64,000 nt of DNA from Pyropia yezoensis (GCA_009829735.1 CM020619.1:1060590-1124589), one strand, 5' to 3'. Counted from the first letter of the stretch, positions 9,755 through 20,573 are shown. Translations and numbers: made by a program. Notes: generated by a model from the sequence alone, not told the origin.

Positions 9755-11362
9755 GTGAGGGGGGTTGGGGGGGGGGGGAGCCCGCTATGCCTGTCGACGT
9801 CGGCGGGGTCGGGGGGGGGAGGCGGGGGAGGCATCGGCGGGGGGGCCCACTACCGGCTGTTAGGGGGGGGGGGGGGGGGGGGGGGCAAGGCTGGGGGGGT
9901 GCTCCTGGCGTCTGGCAGTGACTGTGTGGGCGGCGGCGGTGGCAGCAGTGGTGGCAGCGGCGGTGTTGGTGGGGGCAGTGGCGGCGGGGATGGCGGGCTT
10001 GTCGGCCTATTGCCGCCCGACCTCCCCCCCCCCCTTCCTTCCGCGCTCAGCGGGGCGGTTAAGGCCGGGGACTTGACGCCACCGTCATCATCGGTCAAGC
10101 TCCTCGTCTGCACGTCGGTCCTCTTTGCTAGCCTCACCGCGTACGGCATCCTGCAGGAGCGCATCATGACCCGCCCGTACGCGCGCGTCGGCGCCCCTCC
10201 TGGGCACCCCGGCGACGCGTTTGTACACTCGCTGCTGCTGGTGGTGGTCAACCGGCTGGCCGCCGTAGCCGTCGCGGTGGGTGCGGCGGCGGCGCTCCGT
10301 GATTGGTCGGTCTTTTTCCCCGTCGCGCCCTTCAGAGAGTACGGGGCGGTGTCGCTGTTCAACGTGGTCGCGACCAGCTGCCAGTACGAGGCGCTCCGGT
10401 GGATCCCTTTCCCGACCCTCTCTGTTGGCAAGTGCACCAAGATTGTGGCGGTCATGGCGGTGCTCCGCATCCGCGCGGGGGGGCCCTTGTACAGTGGGGC
10501 GGATGTGGCGGCGGGTCTGGCCATCGCGGCGGGGGCGGGGGTGGTGCTCGCGACCAGCCCGTCGTCGCCTGCATCAGCGATGGCAGTGGTGGTCAAGGTG
10601 ACTGAGGCGGCGGTGGCGGGGGAAGGGGTGAGTGGCCAGGTGAAGGCTGCCGCCGCCGCCGCATCAGCGGCGGCAGTGGGCGCTGCCACCGTTGCCGCCG
10701 ACGGCGCCCTGTCACCCGCCTCGACCCAGGGGGCGGCCACAGCGGGCGCGGCCGCTGCGGCGGCGGCGAGCATGGCGGCGCCCGCCGCTGCCGCCAGGGT
10801 CGCCACCGTTGGGGACGTGGCGGCGGCCGCGGCGTATGGGGGCTTGTGGGCGGCGGGGCTGCCTCCCGGCCCATCGTGGCTGGCGACGGGGGTAGGGGTG
10901 GCGCTGCTGGGTGGCTACCTACTCTTTGACGCCCTCACCTCCACCGCCCAACAGTCTCTCTTCCGCGTGTATGGCCACGGCGTCCTGCAGCAGCTGCTGT
11001 GGATCAATGCCGCCGCGGCGTTGCTGTCGGCGGGGCTGCTCGTCGCGTCGGGTGCAGCGGGCCCCGCGCTGGCGTTTGTGGCTACTCACCGGGGCTTGGC
11101 GGCGGACGCGGCGTTGCTGGCCACCACCGCCGTCGTGTCGCAGGTGGCCATTAACGTGGCCATCAAGTCGTACGGGGCGGTGGTGTACACGGCGGTCATG
11201 ACGCTGCGCCAGCTGGGGTCGGTCGTGCTCTCCAACGCCCTTTTTGGCCACCACCTGGGGCTCGCCCAGTGGGCGTCGGCGGTAGTCGTGTTTGCCGCGC
11301 TTGGCTACCTCCAATCTACCAAGGCGGCGCGCACGCGGACGGGAGGGGCTACGTCCCGGTAG
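9755..11362 (+). CDS. PAPS (3'-phosphoadenosine 5'-phosphosulfate) transporter, SLC35B2-like, UAA family
   Basis: This family carries PAPS from cytosol into the Golgi lumen for sulfation of polysaccharides and proteins. The conserved part starts near residue 110. The segment GILQERIMTRPY resembles the family's LQERVMTRSYG, CQYEALRWIPFPT resembles CQYEALKFVSFPTQ, and the C-terminal part has GYLLFDALTS, AVVYTAVMTLRQ and LFGHHLG followed by a last hydrophobic helix. Eight to ten membrane segments are visible, separated by an Ala-rich loop (about residues 270-350) that is unusual for the family. The frame opens with GTG; the only in-frame ATG before the first helix ends is at 10166, too late. The start must therefore lie in an upstream exon or on another frame, for example ATG 9787 joined through the G run at 9863-9885. 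Confidence 0.85.
   Translation: MRGVGGGGSPLCLSTSAGSGGGGGGGIGGGAHYRLLGGGGGGGGKAGGVLLASGSDCVGGGGGSSGGSGGVGGGSGGGDGGLVGLLPPDLPPPLPSALSGAVKAGDLTPPSSSVKLLVCTSVLFASLTAYGILQERIMTRPYARVGAPPGHPGDAFVHSLLLVVVNRLAAVAVAVGAAAALRDWSVFFPVAPFREYGAVSLFNVVATSCQYEALRWIPFPTLSVGKCTKIVAVMAVLRIRAGGPLYSGADVAAGLAIAAGAGVVLATSPSSPASAMAVVVKVTEAAVAGEGVSGQVKAAAAAASAAAVGAATVAADGALSPASTQGAATAGAAAAAAASMAAPAAAARVATVGDVAAAAAYGGLWAAGLPPGPSWLATGVGVALLGGYLLFDALTSTAQQSLFRVYGHGVLQQLLWINAAAALLSAGLLVASGAAGPALAFVATHRGLAADAALLATTAVVSQVAINVAIKSYGAVVYTAVMTLRQLGSVVLSNALFGHHLGLAQWASAVVVFAALGYLQSTKAARTRTGGATSR
9863..9885 (+). repeat. 23-G homopolymer in the transporter N-terminal region
   Basis: This is a run of 23 Gs within the Gly-rich N-terminal part of the transporter frame. 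A length change of one base would alter which upstream ATG is in frame. Confidence 0.85.
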
Positions 11363-11701
11363 GAGGAGGGGGGATGCCTGCCGGTCCAGACTGGGGGAGG
11401 GGGGTTTTGGGGGGGGGGGGGGGGGGTTGCGGGTGCAGCGCACGTCACCCACGTGGTGGGCTCCCGGCGGGCCCCATCCCTCTTGTGTGCACTGGAATAC
11501 CCGGGCGGCTGCCAACCGTCTGGGTGGGCCTACCTGGGTGTCTCGCGGGCGTCCCGAATGTCATGGCGAATGAGCCTCATTCCTATTTTCTCTCGGTTGG
11601 GTTTTCTCGCGGGCGCCTACCCTCGGGGCTGGACGCTGTACCCACCCCAAGTGCGTACGCCCCGCAGGCGAGACGGCGGCGGGGACGTCGGCGGTTGCGG
11701 C

Positions 11702-11736
<35 letters not shown>

Positions 11737-11820
11737 AGGATGGCGGCGATGCCTGCAGCCGCTGGGACGGGCTGCCCTTCATGCAATGCGCCCTCCCCCC
11801 CCCCCACCTCCACCGCCTCC
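11363..11820. other. intergenic, low complexity
   Basis: It contains a G run at about 11407-11426 and a (GGC)n microsatellite at about 11698-11738. No gene is seen. Confidence 0.5.
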
Positions 11821-12922
11821 TCAGATGGACGTGTCGTACGCCCACCGGTCAAAGCCATCGTCGGGGTCTACTCCCGGCACCGGCGGCGGCGCGGATGTGC
11901 CGTCGGTGCCACATCCGCCCCACGGCGCGCCGCCCGGGGGCTCCTCGGCGGCGGGCTTGGTCGCCGGCCCCGCCTCCTCCCGCGCCGTCACCGCCGCCAC
12001 TGCCCCCGGCGGGGCCGCCCCGTGGACGACCCGCGTTAGCACCGCCCCCGAACGGGTAAGGGCGGCGGGCAAGGCGAGCGCCGCCGCCCCCGATGGCGCG
12101 CTCACCAGCAGCACCAGTGTGTGCCGCACGGGGTGGCCGTCGACAGTGACGGCGGCACCGCCCGCGGTGGCAGTGCCGGGAGCAGGGGCGGGTGTGGTCG
12201 GCGAGGAAGACGACGGCGGCGGCGGGGGGGGGGGCGGGGCGCGCCCACCAACTCGCAGTGTGCGCTCTACCTGCCGGTGGGTGATGCCCGGGGGGGGACA
12301 CACCCGCCTGGTGGTCTCTTCGACCACTGGGAGTGTGGCGGGGAGAGCGAGGAGGGGGAGAGGAGAGCCAGAGGGCGCCTCGGCAGCACCAATGGGAAGC
12401 GGCGGGCGGCCGTCGTCCCTTCCACGGCCACGTCCGTGTTAGTACTCAATGCGGCGCATCGGCTCAAACGAGACGGCCGGTCCACTCACTAAACCTCCCC
12501 GCCTCCCGCCCCTTCCTGCCCAACCGACCCACACCTGGACCCCCCTTCTCGCCCCCCCCCCGCAAAGAAAGCATACCATTGGCGGTGGGGGCATAGCCGT
12601 GAACGGTCAACCGGCGGCCCGCCCCACCCGCCGTGACCTCCACCCGAAATGCCACCACCGCTGCCAGCGGTGACGGTGGCGGCGGCGGCGGCGGTGGCGG
12701 CGGCGGTGGCGACGGTGGCAGGGCGGCCATAGTAGGTAGAAGGCCAGTGGCGGCCACAGTGCGGCGGGCGCGGCGCAGCAGCGCCGTGCCGCGGGTGGAT
12801 GTGGTCGTGGGGGCGGCCACGCCCCTGCCTCCGCCTTGCCCCGCCGCGCTCGGCGCGCGGGAGGTGGTGAGAGGGGGAAGAAAGGCCAGCCGCCGCTGTC
12901 CCGCTCGCTGGCGCCCGCCCAT
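11821..12922 (-). CDS. probable two-exon gene, unknown function
   Basis: Exon 1 would run from the ATG at 12922 to 12577, the intron from 12576 to 12327 (250 bp), and exon 2 from 12326 to the stop at 11821. Donor G|GTATGC and an acceptor CCCAG after a long pyrimidine tract are both good, a TACTAAC branch-point-like site lies inside, and the codon phase matches across the junction. The result is 283 residues: an Arg-rich N terminus that could be a transit peptide, a proline run, a segment ending LTVHGYAPTAN, then VVEETTRRVCPPPGITHRQ, another proline run and a VTVDGHPVRHTLVLLVSAPS stretch. No family is recognised. The gene is convergent with the PAPS transporter. The splice model is inferred. 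Confidence 0.4.
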
Positions 12923-13516
12923 CCGCACCACCAGTGCGTTGCGGCGAGGGGGATAAAGTGGATGGTAGGGCGGGGGGGCGGGCCAGAAGAGCGGGGCGCT
13001 GCTGCGGTGGCAGGAGGGGAAGCGGGGAGGAAGCGGGGGGCGAGGTCGCGGGGAGGGCCAGACGGCAGCCGGCTCTGCCCTGTGTCTAGCCGCAGGTCAG
13101 GTGCGCCTGACGCGCCCGCATTGAATGGTGGAGGCAGCCACTGCACACGGCCACAGTGGAATCCCCGACTCGTACATACCCGGGGGCCCGAATTGGGACT
13201 CGTCTGGAGTCCGGACGCCCCCCCTCTTCGGCCCTCCGGGACAGGCCCTCCGGGACTTGTGACCATGACCATTGTGCCAATGTGCGACGCAGAACACCTG
13301 GAATAGGCCAGCCGTGGTTGGTACTTTTTCCGGCACTGCTCCTTGCCGCGTCAGGGACCCTGTCGCGGCACTCGCGTCAGGGACCCTGTCGCGGCACTCA
13401 CAGGGACGGATCGAGGGCACATCATCTGGCAAGACGGCCGGGCCTCCATGCCACGCAGCCGCGCCTATGGCCGCTTGCAAAGGGGAAATCACCGATGCCG
13501 GCGCGGGTTGGGCCTT
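12923..13516. other. intergenic stretch with a short tandem repeat
   Basis: No gene is recognised. A 26-bp unit (CGCGTCAGGGACCCTGTCGC plus six bases) is repeated twice head to tail at 13347-13398. Confidence 0.5.
13347..13398 (+). repeat. 2 x 26-bp tandem repeat
   Basis: Units 13347-13372 and 13373-13398 are identical. Confidence 0.9.
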
Positions 13517-13548
13517 GAGGCAGTCGCAAGAAGTCACGTTTGGCGTCA

Positions 13549-14235
13549 CAAAGTCACATTTGATCTTCACCACCCTACCCCTCCTGTGAACTCTTGTGGA
13601 CATCATTGGTCAGGGAAGGGTCTATCCGCAAGAGACGGACGCCACACTGTTGTGCTCCCCAGACTGTGCGCTTCATGTCCATGTACGTTTTCTGGAAAAA
13701 AACATTGAAAACGGCCACGTGGTGATGTCATCTGTGTATCATTCAAAACAGGTTTGTTTGTCGCTTCCTCCATGATCACTCCGCCTCAAGGCGCCCACAG
13801 GCAATAGGAACGCCCCAGGTACCTCCTCCTACCCATGCTCTCTCGACTGGTGTAAAAAACGCGGTGAGTTTCTCTAGTGTGCAGCCCCGGAGAGCGCCCT
13901 TTCAAGAACTTGCTACCACGTAACAGCCAATTTTGTCCCCCCCCCCCCACAGCCTGGAGAAAGACGGCGGCCAGACACGGGCATATCACATACTATACCT
14001 CTGTCTCCCTATGAGCCTCTAAGAACACGAACGCCTCACTGTTGGCATCCCAGCATGGACCAAGGGGCGGGTTTTCGCTCAGTGTCGGACCGGGTCCCCC
14101 AAGCCTGCGGCTACAAAAAAAGAGTGTGCCCACGCACCCTGCAAGATTCACAGCTGTCCCAGGGCCTTCCATATAGACCCTCCATGGATGCTCGCCGCAA
14201 AAAACAGGGCACAAAGAATGCCCGTGCTGTTGTGT
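13549..14235 (+). repeat. 687-bp inverted repeat, left arm
   Basis: The complement of 14972-15658 reads the same over its full length, including the same 12-base homopolymer (C12 here, G12 in the right arm). Reading both arms shows no difference. Translations of the arms show no known domain. Confidence 0.93.
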
Positions 14236-14971
14236 GGGAAGCGTTGTATCTGACAAGGTGTGCATCATGGATCATGTGACGTATTCAGGTCGTCAACGTT
14301 TCTCTTGGGGATGCTTGTGCTGGAGGTAGACTGGAACGCGTCACTGTGTTGCGCTTCGTCATCTCGTCATGCTCACCACGTCTACGGTGGTGGATTGTGA
14401 GGTTTGTCATGCCTTTTGTTCAGGTCGATGGCACCTTCTTCCGCTTCTTCGTAAAGCCCGATGGTCTCCGCCCATGTTGACCCTGATAAAGCCTTCCAGA
14501 GCTCAAAAGCCTTTATGGATGCTTTTTAGACGAAAACACTGGTCGATGACTGGTCACAGCGACGCCGGCGCTTCTGTCGGAGGTGCCACAGGAGACCATG
14601 TGGCTGTGAATAATCAAGTTGACGGACCGGTGGCGACCCCTTCCACCAGCGCCGGCACAGCGCCACGCAAGCAAGGTCGACGACCCGTTGGAAGACAGAC
14701 GGGCGAAGGACGCGAACGGGCGTGACCACGTGGGCGCAACGCCGGGCAAGAGGAAGGTGAAGGGACGCGGGCAGACATAACCCCGCAGCCACGCGACGCC
14801 AAGGACGAGTCACTGCCCGGCAAGGGAGCAACTGGGAGGAAGAGGGACGAGGGGCTAGACGAGGAGAGAAGAGGTATAAGAACGGCAGAGGGGAAGACCT
14901 GGGGGGCCGACGGCGCAAGGTAACAAGTGAACGACTCTTTTCTCTCCGTGGCTCCAGAAACAATTGCCCCA
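14236..14971. other. 736-bp spacer between inverted-repeat arms
   Basis: This is moderate-GC DNA with no recognisable coding sequence. If transcribed, the flanking arms would fold into a long hairpin with this as the loop. Confidence 0.7.
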
Positions 14972-15658
14972 ACACAACAGCACGGGCATTCTTTGTGCCC
15001 TGTTTTTTGCGGCGAGCATCCATGGAGGGTCTATATGGAAGGCCCTGGGACAGCTGTGAATCTTGCAGGGTGCGTGGGCACACTCTTTTTTTGTAGCCGC
15101 AGGCTTGGGGGACCCGGTCCGACACTGAGCGAAAACCCGCCCCTTGGTCCATGCTGGGATGCCAACAGTGAGGCGTTCGTGTTCTTAGAGGCTCATAGGG
15201 AGACAGAGGTATAGTATGTGATATGCCCGTGTCTGGCCGCCGTCTTTCTCCAGGCTGTGGGGGGGGGGGGACAAAATTGGCTGTTACGTGGTAGCAAGTT
15301 CTTGAAAGGGCGCTCTCCGGGGCTGCACACTAGAGAAACTCACCGCGTTTTTTACACCAGTCGAGAGAGCATGGGTAGGAGGAGGTACCTGGGGCGTTCC
15401 TATTGCCTGTGGGCGCCTTGAGGCGGAGTGATCATGGAGGAAGCGACAAACAAACCTGTTTTGAATGATACACAGATGACATCACCACGTGGCCGTTTTC
15501 AATGTTTTTTTCCAGAAAACGTACATGGACATGAAGCGCACAGTCTGGGGAGCACAACAGTGTGGCGTCCGTCTCTTGCGGATAGACCCTTCCCTGACCA
15601 ATGATGTCCACAAGAGTTCACAGGAGGGGTAGGGTGGTGAAGATCAAATGTGACTTTG
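14972..15658 (-). repeat. 687-bp inverted repeat, right arm
   Basis: This is the reverse complement of 13549-14235, with equal length and no difference seen by eye. Confidence 0.93.
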
Positions 15659-16227
15659 CGACGGAACAGAGAGCTAGCCGAAGCGACGCCGCATAGCCAT
15701 TGACATTGTCTTATTCTTTTGGGATGCGGCATAACAAAGAACACGAAGAGAAACAACAAAAGCATACAAAAGCTCGTCCGTGATACCACACGGACGCTCC
15801 GATAGGCCCACCCCGAAGACGACAGATGTGCACAGCGTTGTCGCGCAGGGAGGAGGGCGGGAGGCGCCAAGACGACGGACGTGCCGGACCGGTGAGAGGG
15901 AGAACAGTCGGTAGCGGCGTTGGTCTTGTACCGGCGGTGGGCGCCCGACCAAGGCGCCGCTGGCCGACCGCATGCCCCGCGCGAGCAGGTGCACCAAGTC
16001 GTGGTGCTACCCCGCCCGTGCTGTTCTTGGGCGTGGGCAGCTCGCACAGTGCCCTGCCAGCGACAGCCCCTTACTCACCGCCGTCAGTGTCTGCTGCTGC
16101 CACCGTCAGGCCGGGGGTACCGCTGTATCCCCGGCTCCCACCGCCACGACCATGGGCTCAAATGTAGTTACGCGGAGACAAACGAGCGAGTGACAATGCA
16201 CAAAATGTGACTTCTTGCAACTGCCTC

Positions 16228-16772
16228 CTTGCTATTTGATGGGAGACGGCACCAGTGCCTCGCCCATGTCTGCTGGCACGCCGGCAGAGGGCCCAAGCCG
16301 GCCATTCCCTGAGTTGGGTACCCCATCCGCCTGCGAAAGGTCAGCGAGAGAGTGTATCTCCCTGCTGTCCAATCAGTGGGGGAGCTAGATAGTTGCGCTG
16401 GGAGATGGTCACGTGGGGCTACGAGAGTCCGAAGAGGAGCATGCAAGATCCATATCCAGCTCGCCTGCAGGCCGCACGGCCTCCGCGTGGGTGCGACAGG
16501 GCGGGTGTCCGACTGTCAGTCATGCGCTGCACGATGGATCCATGATCCAACAATCACATACTCTTGTGGGAAGGGTGGCCCGCTTGTCCCGACCGCGACT
16601 GCGCCGAGCTGCAGGACCTGCTGAGTGCGATCGCCCCACTCGCCACCTCTCTGACGCCCTGCCCCAGTCCCACGCTCTTATCGTGTCCCTTCACCGTCGA
16701 CCCGTCCCCCCTCTCTGCCCGCTCTCCTCCCTTCCCTCCGCAGGGTGTGTTGGACCGCTTTGCGAATGAGAG
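16228..16772. other. intergenic, upstream of the MYND gene
   Basis: A pyrimidine-rich stretch ending CCGCAG at about 16700-16743 resembles an intron 3' end, so an upstream exon is possible. Otherwise nothing is recognised. Confidence 0.45.
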
Positions 16773-18675
16773 ATGGAGGCGCTGGCGCGCAGCCCTTCTG
16801 TGATTGCCCGCAGACTGCACCGGCTGGTCACCGATCCGGCTGCCCGCGACGACAGTGGCCCTAACTTCCGTGACCCATCTGTCTGCCATGCCTTCTTGGC
16901 AGCACCCGGCGCTGCAGAGGCCATTGCCGACGCCATCGTTGCCTCCATGCGGAACGCCATACGTGCCATGATTGCTGCAGGCGAGCCGTGCGGCCGACCG
17001 CTGGACCCAATGCTGTACGGCCCTGCAGATAAATTGAGCTCTGCGGTGACCAGTGCGATTGGGTCCTGCCGCTGTGCCGACGAGGTGCTCGCAACGACAC
17101 TATCCGGAAGGGGGCTCCGTGATGCTTACGGGCCGCGCCGTGGACGCCTGGCGGAATGGTGGAATGATGATATGGCCAACTACTTCCAGCGGTCAGCCTC
17201 GTCGTGTCTGTTCATCTGGTTGGGGCGGGTACGGGTGGCCCCTTCACGCTGGAGCGCCGAACGTCCATGTGTGTAGGCATGCCGACCTATTCGACTGAGA
17301 AAGAACGTATGGCCTTGCTTGGCGCCGACCAACTCCTCTTGCAGTGGCTGACGGAGTTGGTGTCGGTTACAGCGTGGGCGGCAGGCACAGGCGGCAGTCC
17401 CGGTCGCTTCGGCTACTTGGGGACCCTAGCCATTCTTGGTGGTGGCAGCCCACGGCAGCTTCTCTCCGCGGTACCCCAGACAGTGACCATCATCGCCAAT
17501 GTCATGTGGGAGATGACTGCCGGTACCAGTGCTGTCAACGACCAGGTTGGGCATCTGCTAATTGCCCTCACGGATGTGCTCAAGGATCTGGCGTTTGTCG
17601 ACTCGCGGGGCTTCCGCCGCCTGGAGGGCCTTGCTGGCACTCTCGCCGCTGTCGAGGCCATCTCCTGCGCTCATCTCGAATTGAATATGAACTCCTCGGG
17701 GTTTCTGGAGAACATTGTCGAGCTGGTCAAGGTGCTCACCCCGGTGGCAGCCTCTATTAATGAGTCGCCCGGCGGGCTGGCGCTGCTTTGTAAGCTGGCC
17801 ACCCGCACCGGCAACCCGGCGCAATTGCGTTGGGCCAGCTCCGCCGCCTGCATTGGCCTTTTCGTGGGAGTCAAACATCTGGTTGGAGGTACGGAGCAGC
17901 TCCCCTCTACTTTGCGTGCCGCTGCGCCCGTTTGGAGGCTCATAGGGGCCACCCACCCTAACGCTCTAGCAGCAGAAGCCAGCCGCCACCTGGGGCTCTC
18001 TCCCAACTTGGCGAAAATGTGCTGCCAGCGGTAGGAGCGGCCATGCCCTGGGCCGTACAGGAGATTCCCCAGCCTATCTTCACCGTGTTTGCCCACCCGG
18101 CGCGTCACTGCAGGGAGTTTGGAGGGGCGCGTCGCGCTCGGGCAGCCCGTCAGGGGACTCCAGCCACCATGCCCATGTGTGCGGGCTGCCGTGTTTCCGT
18201 GTTCTGCTCCAGCGCGTGCTCGGCCGTAGGTTGGCGCGGCGGTCACCGGGCGGCGAGTCCCCGTTGGAAGCGCTTTGGAGTCTTGGCCCTTGAGCAGTCG
18301 AAGACTGACGCGGAAGCGAAGCGCGGGGGAGCTAAGGCGGTCCTTCGTCGGGCCCAGTTCCCTATCATGTACATTTCCCGGGCGGGATGGCAGGGAGACT
18401 TTCAGAGGTGGCGGTGGCCTGCGTCCTTGATTGCTATCATGGAGGGGACGGGGCTGCTCATTCGCGACCTCATCGGCCTGGTAGACCCTGACATCGGTGC
18501 TATCCACGCCTACCCGGCCTTGGAGTTCGCACAATGGCCGTCAGTAGTGCCGGCGCAGCTGCTTTCGCGGCCCCTCGAGCGAGACAACGGTCGTGTGCTG
18601 TGGTTGGTGTTGCGCGAGCACCCCCCACGCGTCCTCGCGTTCGGCATCTGTGGCCAGGGGATGCAGTACACGTAA
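16773..18675 (+). CDS. MYND-type zinc-finger protein (frame broken or spliced)
   Basis: The ATG at 16773 follows an in-frame stop, so it is a plausible start. The frame from 16773 to about 17215 continues, one frame back, from about 17204 to 18030 as a helical Ala/Leu-rich domain. The C-terminal part carries CAGCRVSVFCSSAC followed by W.GGH, the second half of a MYND finger; the last Cys appears as Ser. Removing an intron 18031-18114 (CG|GTAGGA...CTGCAG|GG) joins the helical domain to the finger in phase. The first frame change near 17215 has no obvious intron and looks like a lost base. MYND domains bind proline-containing peptides, usually in chromatin proteins. The gene may be functional with an assembly error, or a young pseudogene. 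Confidence 0.6.
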
Positions 18676-19436
18676 CGCCTCACATTTCTGTTGCGAGCGC
18701 CTCTGTCAAGATGGGGCTGTGGCCGAGTTCGCGCACCAGCTTGCCTCGCCGCACTGTACCGGTGCGCCAGGGTCCGATTTTCATGACCGAGATGGGGCTA
18801 GTGTCACTCGGGCGCGCTTCCTCCTCGCGGGGACTCAGCATTCTTCAGAGGGGTACTCCTGCGTGGGTTGCTGCTGTAGCATGAAGTAGCCCGTCCCCCA
18901 TCGTCCTGGGTCCAGACCACCTCCCTACCACCTAGCGTCGGAGAGCGCCGGGAGCACGAGGCGACGGACACCCGCGTCCTGCCGTCCCCCCCCCTACACG
19001 CCACCCCCCCGTGCACACCGCGTGCCCACCCAGCCGCCCCCCCGGCCGCCCGGCGGCTGTGGACTGTTTCGCACAAAGAGGGGGACTGAGGTGTGCGACG
19101 CCCCCCGTGCAGACCCTTTTATGCCTGTTGCCGCCGCCGCCGCAGCCGCCGCCGCCACCACTACCATCGCCACAGACGCTTGCCGGGCTGATTGCACATT
19201 TAGGCCTAAAGATTAGCGCAATGAAAGGACAAGGGGGGAGCAGAGGCCGGCGTGTCGACGGGACCAGATGAGAGCGAAAAGAGAGAGCCAACACACCCTT
19301 GGACGGTCCAAAAGGAAGAAAAGCAGAGAGGCGTCCGCGCGGCCGCGGCTGCTCAAGAGCACTGGGCGAGGGAGCGTCGGCCGTTCCCGCGGCCACATCG
19401 TCACGATTGGGGGTGGCGGCGGCGTCCGCGTCCACG
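18676..19436. other. intergenic, no gene recognised
   Basis: It contains a GCC-repeat stretch near 19125-19160 and short frames without motifs. Confidence 0.5.
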
Positions 19437-19719
19437 TCCCGTAGCGTCTGTGGCACATGCACACGAATTTTTCCCACTGTCATGGCCGACTCATGTACGA
19501 GGCGGAAGTCACAAGCGCGTTAAGTCTTTGGTACTGATCAATAGAGAGGCGATCGAGGCTCGTCATGCACGTAAAGCAGTTCGCAAGTGACATGGATACC
19601 GCAAAAGAGCAGTTCCGTCGCTGTCTTTGCGTAGCGCGAAGCGACAAAAGAACAGGATCACTCGCTGTCTCGTTCGCCAAGGGAGAGAATGACGTGCATG
19701 TGCCACAGACGCTACGGGA
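19437..19719. mobile_element. small element with 26-bp perfect terminal inverted repeats (MITE-like)
   Basis: Bases 19437-19462 (containing CGTAGCGTCTGTGGCACATG) are the exact reverse complement of 19694-19719. The 231-bp interior has no coding potential. No target duplication could be fixed. It lies 70 bp from the insertion point of copy 2. Confidence 0.5.
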
Positions 19720-19784
19720 AAGATATATACGGCACTCATGCATGATGAGCACACCATTTGTGTCATGATGAAGAAAGTCGTGTG

Positions 19785-19789
19785 CTCAG
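19785..19789 (+). repeat. target-site duplication, left (CTCAG)
   Basis: These are the five bases directly before the left LTR of copy 2. They match 29167-29171. Confidence 0.93.
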
Positions 19790-20258
19790 TGTGGCAAAAA
19801 ACACATGCACACACGGCACCCAAGTTGGGGCGGTGTGCAAGGGCTGCCTCCCGTGTCGGGGGAACCGGAAGAAGTGCAAGTCGCACACACTCTGTCCCTG
19901 TTGTGGGGCAAACCCCCCACGGACAAACAAGAGGATGGTGTGTGGTCCAACAGTTTCTTGGTCGGGACGGGGACGCAGGGCCAAGCTCCGCTGTCCCTCC
20001 CCTTATCCCCCCAGGGTCCACTCAGAATCTCGCCACTCAGAATCTCCCACCCCAGCACCTGCCCACCGGGCCACACGAAAATTCAAGACGATAAATGCAG
20101 AAAACCCTCAAATCCAAGTTGGATTTACTACTAAGCTAACTATCCCAAACTTAGGGAATATGGACCCAAATGCAGGGGGAGGAACGGATCAGGCTAGTGG
20201 CCTGCCGCCCCTTGCATGGCACGTCTTGCCCCCCTACCTGGGGGTCAATACTGCCACA
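19790..20258 (-). repeat. 3' LTR of copy 2 (left end)
   Basis: It is bounded by TGTGGCA and TGCCACA. A 17-nt palindrome at 20110-20126 and an 11-nt one at 19819-19829 share the CAAGTTG core. On the plus strand, upstream of the antisense gene, it would also have to supply that gene's promoter if one exists. Confidence 0.95.
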
Positions 20259-20271
20259 CTCCCCTCTCCTC
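20259..20271 (-). other. polypurine tract of copy 2
   Basis: The minus strand reads GAGGAGAGGGGAG directly before the 3' LTR, identical to copy 1. Confidence 0.9.
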
Positions 20272-20573
20272 AGTTCCGACCGACCCGGTCGGCCCTGTGA
20301 GGGGGTGCGTAAACGCACGTCTCGGCGTTGGGGGCGCGACTTGCTGTCCCCCATCGAGTACGTAACACGGATGTGGAGGCGGTCACGTTGACCGCCCCTC
20401 TCCTCAAGCTTGCCCACTCGGCAGCTTGCTCTCCTCAGTTCACACTTCACCATCACCACCACCTCCCCTTCACCTTCCACTGGGCCGCCCCACGCTGGGG
20501 AGGCCACCCGTATACCCACGATCCGAGTCCCCCTCAGCTCGAGGCGGGTCTCGTGCCGCGATAGCCAGAGCGT

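Larger units (their letters stand above)
13517..16227. mobile_element. candidate foldback/inverted-repeat element
   Basis: Outer inverted repeats of 25 bp (13517-13541 and 16203-16227, 23 of 25 paired, sequence starting GAGGCAG) enclose a perfect-length 687-bp inverted repeat (13549-14235 and 14972-15658). The right side has about 544 bp more (15659-16202) than the left, as if something inserted there. No transposase is seen and the flanking duplication is not clear. It could be a foldback transposon, a long-TIR element or an inverted duplication. Confidence 0.45.

Noticed and set aside
11453..12442. 329-codon plus frame
   Set aside because: It begins with GTG, passes through a (GGC)n microsatellite, and overlaps a minus-strand gene model with coherent splice sites.
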